Shown: positions 1 through 5,658, numbered from the stretch's first letter. The stretch: DNA of 7,515 nucleotides from DASQUP01 sp035641235 (GCA_035641235.1 DASQUP010000163.1:1-7515), one strand, 5' to 3'. Notes: generated by a model not told the origin, from the sequence alone. Numbers and translations: made by a program.

Positions 1-28
1 GGGCGCGCAGTAAGCAAAGGGGTCCACG

Positions 29-1168
29 CTACCGGTACAGGTCGCGCGCGATGACCTCTCGCTGTATCTCGCTCGTGCCCTCGTAGATGCGCGGCGCGCG
101 CACCTCCCTGTAGAGGTGTTCGAGCAGATGGCCCTTCTCGAGCGCCGCCGCCCCGTGGATCTGCACTGCGGCGTCGACCACGAACTGCGCCGTCTCGGTT
201 GCGTGGAGCTTCGCCATGGCCGACGAGCGCGTGACGTGTTCGTCTCCGGAGTCGTATGCCGCGGCGGCCGCATAGACCATGAGGCGCGCCGCCTGCGTGC
301 GCGTCGCCATCTCCGCCAGACGATGTGACACCGCCTGGAAATCACGGAGTTTGCGCCCGAAGGCCTCTCGCCTACCGGCATGGAATACCGACCTCTCAAG
401 CGCCGCCTGCGCCATTCCAACGGCGAAGGCCCCGACGCTCGGACGGAACAGATCTAGGGTGCGCATCGCCACGCGGAACCCCCGATCGACCTCTCCGAGA
501 ATGTGATCTCCGGGTACATGGACGCCGTCGAAGACCAGCTCGCCGATCGCGTGCGGAACCATCAGCTCCAACGGACGGCCGGAGAGCCCCGGCAGACCGC
601 CCGGGACCAAGAAGGCCGTCACTCCCCTGGCTCCGGCGCGCGGAGTGGTCCGTGCGAACACGACGTAGAAATCCGCCTCCGGCGCGTTCGAGATCCATTT
701 CTTCGTGCCGGTCAGCACGAATTCGGAACCGCGGCGCTCGGCGCGCAGCTCCAGGGCGGCGGCGTCGGATCCCCCAGTTTCTTCGGTGAGGGCAAAAGCG
801 GCAACGGCCTCTCCGGCGGCCGCCGCAGGTATCCACCTCTTCACGAGTTCCTCGGATCCCGACTGCAGGACGGGATATGAGCCGAGCCCCTGGAGCGCCA
901 GGGCCGATTCGGCCTCCGTCGACTCCGTCGCGATCGCCTCGCGCAGGACGCACAACTCGAGTGCCGAAACATCGTCCTCATGCGTTCCGCCGGCGCCCCG
1001 GGGGAACAGCCGAGGAAGCAGGCCGGCATCGGCCAGAGCCCGGAGCAGCGGCCGGTTCACGCGATGGGCCTCACCTGCACCGGCCACCGGCACGAGGTCG
1101 GATCGCACAACCTCGCGCGCACGTTGAATCAAGCGCTCATGTTCGTCTGAGAGCTTGAAGGACGACAT
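29..1168 (-). CDS. acyl-CoA dehydrogenase (FAD-dependent)
   Basis: This 379-residue protein has the usual length of a cytosolic acyl-CoA dehydrogenase, which oxidises an acyl-CoA to the 2,3-enoyl-CoA with FAD and passes electrons to ETF. The N-terminal helical domain begins FKLSDEHERL. ALTEETGGSD (residues 126-135) matches the family signature, TGTKKWISNA (153-162) is the beta-domain segment that follows it, and RREAFGRKLRDFQ (266-278) is the FAD/dimer region. IYEGTSEIQR (361-370) carries the probable catalytic base Glu363. The usual loop containing a GxRG-like motif is replaced by LELMVPHAIGELVFDGV (200-216), and the usual QIHGGxG is QIHGAAA (337-343), so this is a divergent subfamily and the substrate cannot be read. 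The ATG at 1168 is chosen because homologues start at this FxLS motif. The frame stays open to 1714, but that part lies antisense to the ligase. No good Shine-Dalgarno is seen; TACCGT ends six bases before the ATG, so a leaderless transcript is likely. It is divergent from the CoA ligase. Confidence 0.93.
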   Translation of the reverse strand: MSSFKLSDEHERLIQRAREVVRSDLVPVAGAGEAHRVNRPLLRALADAGLLPRLFPRGAGGTHEDDVSALELCVLREAIATESTEAESALALQGLGSYPVLQSGSEELVKRWIPAAAAGEAVAAFALTEETGGSDAAALELRAERRGSEFVLTGTKKWISNAPEADFYVVFARTTPRAGARGVTAFLVPGGLPGLSGRPLELMVPHAIGELVFDGVHVPGDHILGEVDRGFRVAMRTLDLFRPSVGAFAVGMAQAALERSVFHAGRREAFGRKLRDFQAVSHRLAEMATRTQAARLMVYAAAAAYDSGDEHVTRSSAMAKLHATETAQFVVDAAVQIHGAAALEKGHLLEHLYREVRAPRIYEGTSEIQREVIARDLYR

Positions 1169-1174
1169 ATCCAG

Positions 1175-1180
1175 ACGGTA
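1175..1180 (-). promoter_or_regulatory. -10 box of a probable leaderless promoter for the acyl-CoA dehydrogenase
   Basis: TACCGT fits TAnnnT and ends six bases before the ATG at 1168, which would place the transcription start on or beside the A of the start codon. The only purine-rich stretch upstream, TGAGG, is about 12 bases from the ATG, too far for a good ribosome binding site. No convincing -35 is seen; the expected position falls inside the inverted repeat at 1193-1212. Confidence 0.45.
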
Positions 1181-1192
1181 CCTCAGGAGTTG

Positions 1193-1212
1193 ATCGCGCG
1201 GCGGGGCGCGAT
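1193..1212. promoter_or_regulatory. inverted repeat, candidate operator between divergent genes
   Basis: The arms ATCGCGC (1193-1199) and GCGCGAT (1206-1212) are perfect complements separated by six bases. The dyad lies in the 81-bp gap between the dehydrogenase and the ligase. It covers the expected -35 position of the minus-strand promoter and touches a weak -10-like GATACT (1210-1215) on the plus strand. That geometry would let one dimeric regulator control both genes. No regulator gene is in the window, and the arms are GC-rich, so chance is not excluded. Confidence 0.45.
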
Positions 1213-1249
1213 ACTGCTGAGAACAAGGACGAGCCTCCGGGGGGTGCAA

Positions 1250-2608
1250 ATGGCAGAGTCGCCGTATTGGAACCCGCGGCACGAGACCATGCCGCGGGAA
1301 GAACTCGAGGCACTGCAACTGAGGAAGCTCCAACGACTCGTCGAATGGACCGAGTCTCAGGTTCCGTACCAGTCGAAGAAACTCCACGACGCCGGGGTTA
1401 CGGCCGACTCCATCACCTCGCTCGACGATCTGCGCCGCATTCCGTTTTTGACGCGCGACGAATGGATGCAGGGCCAGATCGACGATCCACCCTACGGACC
1501 CATACTGGCCGCGCCGCAAGAGACCGCCATCCGTTACCACATGACCTCGGGAACAACGGGCCGCACTCCGATCCGTGTCCTCGACTCGATGAAGGACTGG
1601 GAATGGATCGCCGAAATGTGGTGCTACGGGTTCTGGGGATTCGGCATCCGTCCCCAGGACACCGTCTTCTTCGCATTCAGCTACGGGACGTTCGTCGGGT
1701 TCTGGGGAGCCCACTACGCGTGCGAAAAAATGGGCTGTCTAGTGCTACCGGGCGGAAACATGACCACCGAGGGACGCGTCAAGCAGATCATTGATATGGG
1801 TGCCACCGTCGTGTGTTCGACGCCGACCTATGCGCTGCGGATGGCGCAGGAGGCGCAGGCCCTCGGGGTCGACCTGGCCTCCGGACCGGTCAAACGCCTC
1901 ATCCTGTCGGGCGAACCCGCCGGATCAATCCCCGCAACCAAACAGCTGATAGAAGAGCAGTGGGGCGCGAAGGCCGGGGATACGGCCGGCATGACCGAGC
2001 TCGGCACCATCATGATCTTCGAATGCGAACACCAACCCGGCGGCACACACATCATCGAAGACCATTTCATCGAGGAGGTCATCGACCCAATCACCGCAGA
2101 ACCCGTGGGCTACGGTGAACGCGGCGAGCGCGTCGTCACGTCGTTCGGGCGCGGCTTCATACCTGTGCTCCGGTACCGGACGCGTGACCTCGTTGTAAAG
2201 GTGCCCGGAGACACTTGTGAGTGTGGCCGGACCTTCGATATCTACGACGGCGGTATCCGGGGACGGGTGGACGACATGAAGCTGGTGCGCGGCACGAACG
2301 TCTACCCGCGCGCCGTGGAGGCCATCGTTCGAGAGCACCGCGAGGTCGACGAGTTCCAAATCCACCTGTACACGGCGGACGCTATACGCGACGAGATCGA
2401 AGTCCTCATTGAGGTGCCCGACAAATCCGTCGACACCGAAAGCCTTACCCAGGAGCTCGGCCGCGCCCTCGCTGAAGCGCACGAGGGCCTCCGCTTCAGC
2501 GTGCGGGTCGCCGAAGACAATTCCCTGCCCCGGTTCGAGCTGAAGGCAAAACGTTTGGTCGATGACCGCGAGGTTATCGGCGGCAAAGGCGAGAGGAGGG
2601 GTTCGTGA
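1250..2608 (+). CDS. PaaK-type phenylacetate-CoA ligase family protein
   Basis: This 452-residue adenylate-forming enzyme resembles phenylacetate-CoA ligase in length and order of motifs. The family activates a carboxylic acid with ATP and transfers it to CoA. The N-terminus YWNPRHETMPREELEALQL (6-24) is typical of PaaK. YHMTSGTTGRTP (96-107) is the phosphate-binding loop, AGMTELG (246-252) is the nucleotide-binding motif, and LRYRTRDLV (307-315) carries the ribose-binding Asp. CECGR (323-327) is also characteristic. GRVDDMKLVRGTNVYPRAVE (338-357) begins the C-terminal lid, and FELKAKR (429-435) holds the probable catalytic lysine. The ATG at 1250 is preferred over an in-frame one at 1190 because homologues start at the MxxxYWNP motif and the extra 20 residues are non-conserved and lie in the control region. 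The G-run at 1239-1244 is a poor, close ribosome site. The acid substrate, probably aromatic, is not determined by the sequence. It is translationally coupled to the downstream small gene. Confidence 0.92.
   Translation: MAESPYWNPRHETMPREELEALQLRKLQRLVEWTESQVPYQSKKLHDAGVTADSITSLDDLRRIPFLTRDEWMQGQIDDPPYGPILAAPQETAIRYHMTSGTTGRTPIRVLDSMKDWEWIAEMWCYGFWGFGIRPQDTVFFAFSYGTFVGFWGAHYACEKMGCLVLPGGNMTTEGRVKQIIDMGATVVCSTPTYALRMAQEAQALGVDLASGPVKRLILSGEPAGSIPATKQLIEEQWGAKAGDTAGMTELGTIMIFECEHQPGGTHIIEDHFIEEVIDPITAEPVGYGERGERVVTSFGRGFIPVLRYRTRDLVVKVPGDTCECGRTFDIYDGGIRGRVDDMKLVRGTNVYPRAVEAIVREHREVDEFQIHLYTADAIRDEIEVLIEVPDKSVDTESLTQELGRALAEAHEGLRFSVRVAEDNSLPRFELKAKRLVDDREVIGGKGERRGS
2594..2599 (+). promoter_or_regulatory. 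ribosome binding site of the 68-residue protein
   Basis: AGGAGG lies five bases before the GTG at 2605, inside the last codons of the ligase gene. It is one of the strongest Shine-Dalgarno sequences in the window and is a main reason to accept the small downstream gene as real. Confidence 0.75.
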
Positions 2609-2811
2609 ACAACTCACTCGGGGGCGACCTGACCACTGCCGAGGCAAAACTCGTGGAGTGTTACCGATCTCTCGCCGAGATCGTGGCAGAACACGGCGAC
2701 GAGCTGGCTCCGTACCAGCAGCGAAATGCACTCAAGGCACTCGGCGCGCTGTGGCAAGTGATGAACGGTCTAGACATGGAGCCGGGGCAGGTCTATCACC
2801 TCGGCGCCTAG
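2605..2811 (+). CDS. small conserved-looking protein coupled to the CoA ligase, function unknown
   Basis: I do not recognise this 68-residue protein. It starts at a GTG that overlaps the ligase TGA (GTGA, 2605-2608) behind a strong AGGAGG, so it is almost certainly translated with the ligase. Residues about 8-31 and 34-55 look like two amphipathic helices separated by GDELAPY (31-37); one Cys (Cys19) is present. There is no signal peptide or membrane segment, so it should be cytosolic. Coupling suggests a small partner, stabiliser or regulator of the ligase in roughly equal amounts, but that is inference. It ends 16 bp before the enoyl reductase, and its last codons carry the putative promoter region of that gene. 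Confidence 0.75.
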   Translation: MNNSLGGDLTTAEAKLVECYRSLAEIVAEHGDELAPYQQRNALKALGALWQVMNGLDMEPGQVYHLGA

Positions 2812-2815
2812 CCCG

Positions 2816-2821
2816 TACACT
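2816..2821 (+). promoter_or_regulatory. -10 box of a probable leaderless promoter for the enoyl-ACP reductase
   Basis: TACACT matches TAnnnT and ends six bases before the ATG at 2828, so transcription would begin at the start codon. No Shine-Dalgarno precedes this ATG. The -35 is weak (CTATCA at 2793-2798, 17-bp spacer). It sits in the loop of a small inverted repeat, GCCCG (2811-2815) / CGGGC (2823-2827). Confidence 0.5.
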
Positions 2822-2827
2822 GCGGGC

Positions 2828-3613
2828 ATGCTTGCAAAAAAGAAACTGCTAATCACCGGTGTCCTGACCGAGAAGAGCATCGCCTTCGCGGCAGCGCGGA
2901 TTGCACAGGAGGAGGGCGCAGAGATTCTGCTGACCGGCTTCGGCCGGGGAATGGCAGTAACCAAACGCAGCGCCCGCCGGCTCCCTGACGCCGTCGATGT
3001 CCTGGAGATGGACGTCAACGATCCGGGTCAACTGAGTGCGGTCGCGGCCGAGGTGCGGTCGCGCTGGGGTTCGCTGGACGGGTTCCTGCACGCCATCGCG
3101 TTCTCGCCGAACGACGCCCTCGGCGGGAACTTCATGACTGCGCCGCTCGAGAGCGTGCAGACCGCGTTCCAGACCAGCGCGTACTCGCTGAAAGCGATGG
3201 CCGCCGAATTTCAGCCGTTGATGCCTGACGGCGGCTCCATAGTGAGCCTCGACTTCGATGCCTCGGTGGCATGGCCTGTGTACGACTGGATGGGTGTGTC
3301 GAAGGCCGCGCTCGAGGCCGTGACCCGCTACCTGGCGCGATACCTCGGAGAACACAAGATCCGGGTGAACTGCATTTCGGCGGGTCCGCTCCGAACGATG
3401 GCCGCGAAGGGCATCCCCGGCTTCGACGGCCTTGCGTCGCAGTGGGGCATCCAGGCGCCGCTGGGATGGGATTCCGAAGATCCCGAACCTGTTGCGCGTG
3501 CGGTCGCCTTTCTGCTCTCGGACTGGTCGGCGGGCATCACCGGCGAGATCATCCACGTCGACGGCGGCCACCACGCGATGGGCGCGCCGCTCCCCGAACG
3601 CACCGGCGATTAG
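2828..3613 (+). CDS. fabI: enoyl-[acyl-carrier-protein] reductase (NADH), InhA/FabI family
   Basis: This 261-residue short-chain dehydrogenase/reductase has the length and motif order of InhA/FabI, which reduces trans-2-enoyl-ACP with NADH in the last step of the type II fatty-acid elongation cycle. LLITGVLTEKSIAFAAA (7-23) is the variant glycine-rich NAD site of enoyl reductases, where the usual SDR TGxxxGxG is absent. MDV (61-63) binds the adenine side, and HAIAF (88-92) aligns with the InhA HSIGF segment. LDFDAS (141-146) and VYDWMGVSKAALE (151-163) carry the catalytic Tyr152 and Lys159. AGPLRTMAAKGI (185-196) is the substrate-loop region and SDWSAGITGEIIHVDGG (231-247) the conserved C-terminal part. 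It resembles mycobacterial InhA more than enterobacterial FabI in the DFD and YxWM segments. Ala89 stands at the position of InhA Ser94. The start at 2828 is set by homology and has no ribosome site, in keeping with a leaderless message. Confidence 0.93.
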   Translation: MLAKKKLLITGVLTEKSIAFAAARIAQEEGAEILLTGFGRGMAVTKRSARRLPDAVDVLEMDVNDPGQLSAVAAEVRSRWGSLDGFLHAIAFSPNDALGGNFMTAPLESVQTAFQTSAYSLKAMAAEFQPLMPDGGSIVSLDFDASVAWPVYDWMGVSKAALEAVTRYLARYLGEHKIRVNCISAGPLRTMAAKGIPGFDGLASQWGIQAPLGWDSEDPEPVARAVAFLLSDWSAGITGEIIHVDGGHHAMGAPLPERTGD

Positions 3614-3621
3614 GCCCAACC

Positions 3622-3660
3622 GTCTGCTGTCATTCCCGGTATCCGGGAGTCACACCAGAC
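3622..3660. terminator. long imperfect hairpin between convergent genes, candidate bidirectional terminator
   Basis: The 50-bp gap between the two stop codons holds a nested dyad. GTCTG (3622-3626) pairs with CAGAC (3656-3660), then TGT (3628-3630) with ACA (3652-3654), then ATTCCCGG (3632-3639) with CCGGGAGT (3643-3650), closed by a 3-base loop. That gives 16 pairs, one of them G-U, with two C-C mismatches. There is no U-tract on either strand, so intrinsic termination of the classical kind is uncertain, but position and symmetry fit a shared 3' end. Confidence 0.6.
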
Positions 3661-3663
3661 AGT

Positions 3664-4509
3664 TCAGCGGTGGGGCACCAAAGCCATGGCCCTACAGGGG
3701 CTTCCCGACCCATTTACCAACTTGAGCGGCGCAACGATGAGGACGGCGCCGGTGGCGGGAAGCCGTTCGAGGTTCGCTAGCTGGGTAAGCCCGTACTTTC
3801 CGGCGCCGAGCAGGAACTGGTGGCATGGGAACGGCGGATCGAACGAATGAGCCGCGCCCGCGTCCGTCCCCACGGTCTCGACACCGACGCCCACGATGGG
3901 CGAATCCTCCGCGAGCCAGCGCGCGCACTCGACGTCGATTCCGGGCGTGTGCGGGCCGGTCTCGTTGGCATTGAGGAACTGCGCCTGGTCGTGGGCGCGT
4001 TCATCCCAGCCCGTTCGATACAGGAGCCAGGCCCCATCCGGAATCGGGCCGTTGTCGGCCTCAAACGACCGGATCTCGTCGATTGTGAGCAGGTAGTCCG
4101 GATCGGCCTGGGCCTGCGCCACCTTGTCGATCACGATCGCCGGGCCGATAAGGCGGTTGAGCGGAATCTGCGACACGTCGTCGGAGTCCTTGCCGGTCAC
4201 CCAGTGGACCGGCGCGTCGAGGTGCGTGCCGACGTGTTCGCCGCCTTCGAACGAATTCCAGTACCACGCCGGGCCGCGGTCGTCGTAGTGCGACAGCTCG
4301 TGCATCTTCCAACCGGGCGTGTTCACGAACGGCTCGGGCAGCTGGATAATGGGCGTGTCCTCCGACAGCGGTTGCGTGAGATCGACCACCTCGACCGCGC
4401 CCGAGGACAGCGCCGCCATTAGCGCGCGAAGTGCTTCGGTCGGTGAATTAACGCGGCCTACCGTGAGGCGGTCCTTTTCCTCCACAACAAGATCGTCGTG
4501 CTCGGTCAT
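3664..4509 (-). CDS. cyclase family protein (kynurenine formamidase / isatin hydrolase-like metal hydrolase)
   Basis: This 281-residue protein belongs to the cyclase family of metal-dependent amide/lactam hydrolases, which includes bacterial kynurenine formamidase and isatin hydrolase. VVDLTQPLSEDTP (41-53) is the usual first strand of the fold. EHVGTHLDAPVH (91-102) is the HxGTHxDxPxH metal motif, with His92, His96, Asp98 and His102. LLYRTGW (162-168), HTPGIDVECARWL (187-199), VGVGVETVGTDAG (206-218) and GAGKYG (235-240) complete the order; GSGSPCRAMAL (267-277) ends it. About 40 residues before the fold have no assigned role. The ATG at 4509 overlaps the preceding TGA by four bases (ATGA), and GGGGGAG stands just upstream, so translation is coupled to the decarboxylase subunits. 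This suggests that the hydrolase makes or consumes the 2-oxo acid they act on. The substrate is not determined. Confidence 0.88.
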   Translation of the reverse strand: MTEHDDLVVEEKDRLTVGRVNSPTEALRALMAALSSGAVEVVDLTQPLSEDTPIIQLPEPFVNTPGWKMHELSHYDDRGPAWYWNSFEGGEHVGTHLDAPVHWVTGKDSDDVSQIPLNRLIGPAIVIDKVAQAQADPDYLLTIDEIRSFEADNGPIPDGAWLLYRTGWDERAHDQAQFLNANETGPHTPGIDVECARWLAEDSPIVGVGVETVGTDAGAAHSFDPPFPCHQFLLGAGKYGLTQLANLERLPATGAVLIVAPLKLVNGSGSPCRAMALVPHR

Positions 4510-5075
4510 TGCTCCCCCATCATCAACGCGCGCGGAAACTCGAAGCGATTCTCCAGCATGTGAAGGTCCATGGCGAACGCCGTCGGGCCGACTGCTTCCA
4601 CCTTCGCGACGATGCACCGAAGCTCGGCGGCATCGAGGGCGGCGCCGAACTCCGACCGGAACGCGGCCTGATCGTCCACTTGCGTTGCGTAGGGAACCCC
4701 CGCGCCGCGGGCGATCGCCGCAAGATCCGTTCCGGTGGACGTGGCGGTCGGGAACCCTCCGACCGACAGCAGGCTCTCGTTGTCGAAGACGACGTGGGTG
4801 AGGTTCGCAGGCGCGTAGCGCGCGAGCGTCGTGAGGCCCCCGAGGTTCATGAGCACCGAGCCGTCCCCGTCGATCACCACGACCCTGCGCTCCGGCTGAG
4901 CAAGCGCGATACCGAGGCCTACCGACGAGGCCAAACCCATGGCATGTTCCAGATAGAAGAAGTTGGCGCGGTGGCCGAGCGAATAGAGCTCGACGGCGAC
5001 GGCGCCCATGATCGTGACGACCGCGCACTCAGCAAGATCTTCGTAGACCGACTCCAGGCAGTCGATCCGCCTCAC
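4506..5075 (-). CDS. thiamine-diphosphate-dependent decarboxylase, beta (PP-domain) subunit, sulfopyruvate/phosphonopyruvate decarboxylase-like
   Basis: This 189-residue protein is the pyrophosphate-binding half of a split ThDP enzyme; together with the alpha subunit it would decarboxylate a 2-oxo acid to an aldehyde. HAMGLASSVGLGIALAQP (44-61) closely follows the beta subunit of sulfopyruvate decarboxylase (ComE) and the matching part of phosphonopyruvate decarboxylase. GDGS (70-73) to Asn99 in FDNES is the ThDP/Mg motif (GDG, about 27 residues, N). GGFPTATSTGTDLAAIARG (106-124) is also family-like. The start is placed at GTG 5075, not the in-frame GTG at 5090: the later one overlaps the upstream TGA as GTGA and has GGGAGGAG five bases before it, whereas the GTG at 5090 lies against that ribosome site. 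It is the middle gene of a three-gene operon. Sulfopyruvate or phosphonopyruvate as substrate is not established, since no companion coenzyme M, sulfolactate or phosphonate gene is present. Confidence 0.88.
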   Translation of the reverse strand: MRRIDCLESVYEDLAECAVVTIMGAVAVELYSLGHRANFFYLEHAMGLASSVGLGIALAQPERRVVVIDGDGSVLMNLGGLTTLARYAPANLTHVVFDNESLLSVGGFPTATSTGTDLAAIARGAGVPYATQVDDQAAFRSEFGAALDAAELRCIVAKVEAVGPTAFAMDLHMLENRFEFPRALMMGEQ

Positions 5076-5590
5076 GCCGGCTCCTCCCACATCAGATCCC
5101 TTGTGAGCAGCAGAGCCACGGGCGTGAGCGACGAGTACGCAAGCGACATCCCCTTGTCTACCTTCGCAGCGATCTCCTCCGGATCTCGTAGCTCATCGTG
5201 GACGATGCGCAATGAGTCGAGGACGTGCCGCGTGTACCTGCCGCCCTCCGTCTGCCACGGATCGCGCTCACCCATATGTCCGCGGTCACTGATCAGCATC
5301 AATAGCGGCATCTTGTAGAGCATTGCGCCCGATACGATCCCGTTGATGGACTGAAGAAAACCGTGGTTCTGCATGAGCATCGCCGACTTCACTCCGGCGA
5401 AGTGCGCTCCCATGGAGATGCCGACCCCCTCTTCCTCCTTGGCCAGCCGCACGAGAGTCATCTCCGGGTCGTCTTCGGCCATCCGAATGAGGTGCACAAG
5501 CCACGTCTCGGGGAGCGCCGAGCACAGGCGGACACCGGCACCCTTTAGCGCCTCGTAGACGACCTTGGAGTTCTGCTCCGAGACCGGCAC
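5072..5590 (-). CDS. thiamine-diphosphate-dependent decarboxylase, alpha (PYR-domain) subunit, sulfopyruvate decarboxylase-like
   Basis: This 172-residue protein is the pyrimidine-binding half of the split ThDP decarboxylase and resembles the alpha subunit of sulfopyruvate decarboxylase (ComD) in length and motifs. KEEEGVGISMGAHFAG (51-66) contains the conserved Glu that contacts the ThDP aminopyrimidine, and MLMQNHGFLQSINGI (71-85) matches the QNxG region of the family. LLMLISDRG (96-104) followed by GERDPWQ (107-113) completes the domain. The active site would form at the interface with the beta subunit. The start is a GTG at 5590 preceded by a G-rich AGGGGGTGA; another GTG ten bases upstream is out of frame. 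It is the first gene of the operon with the beta subunit and the cyclase-family hydrolase. A homologous fused enzyme would be about 360-380 residues, equal to the two subunits together. Confidence 0.88.
   Translation of the reverse strand: MPVSEQNSKVVYEALKGAGVRLCSALPETWLVHLIRMAEDDPEMTLVRLAKEEEGVGISMGAHFAGVKSAMLMQNHGFLQSINGIVSGAMLYKMPLLMLISDRGHMGERDPWQTEGGRYTRHVLDSLRIVHDELRDPEEIAAKVDKGMSLAYSSLTPVALLLTRDLMWEEPA
5081..5088 (-). promoter_or_regulatory. ribosome binding site that fixes the beta subunit start
   Basis: GGGAGGAG on the minus strand lies five bases before the GTG at 5075 and inside the end of the alpha subunit gene. It cannot serve a start at 5090, so it decides between the two possible starts. 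Confidence 0.75.
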
Positions 5591-5625
5591 CGCGGCTCAC
5601 CCCCTAGCTCGTGCTTCCTTCCGAG

Positions 5626-5654
5626 ACTGAACACCGCGGCGGTTCCCCCGTCAA
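5626..5654 (-). promoter_or_regulatory. possible promoter of the decarboxylase-hydrolase operon
   Basis: TTGACG (5654-5649) matches the -35 consensus in five of six bases and is followed after 17 bases by TTCAGT (5631-5626), a weak -10. Transcription would begin near 5619, giving a leader of about 30 bases to the GTG at 5590. The weak -10 keeps confidence low. Confidence 0.33.
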
Positions 5655-5658
5655 CCGC
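5639..5658. promoter_or_regulatory. inverted repeat in the trpB2/decarboxylase divergent region
   Basis: GCGGTT (5639-5644) and AACCGC (5653-5658) are perfect 6-base arms eight bases apart. The dyad covers the putative minus-strand -35 and the expected -35 position of trpB2. Six-base arms in a GC-rich region of this size can easily arise by chance, so it is only a possible operator. Confidence 0.3.

Noticed and set aside
1..28. Left edge downstream of the acyl-CoA dehydrogenase
   Set aside because: Too short to support any feature; no stem-loop or coding signal is visible.
1190..1249. Earlier start for the CoA ligase, adding 20 residues
   Set aside because: The extra residues are Arg-rich and unlike the family, and the segment overlaps the divergent control region including the inverted repeat.
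1169..1714. Upstream in-frame extension of the acyl-CoA dehydrogenase frame (182 extra residues)
   Set aside because: It lies antisense to the ligase gene, has no family resemblance and precedes the normal N-terminus of acyl-CoA dehydrogenases; it is an open shadow frame in GC-rich DNA.
1925..3619. Long minus-strand open frames opposite the ligase, small gene and enoyl reductase
   Set aside because: Their translations are low-complexity and without motifs, while the plus-strand frames carry full family motifs.
5076..5090. GTG at 5090 as start of the decarboxylase beta subunit
   Set aside because: It abuts the GGGAGGAG ribosome site; the GTG at 5075 is correctly spaced from it and overlaps the upstream stop in the usual GTGA manner.
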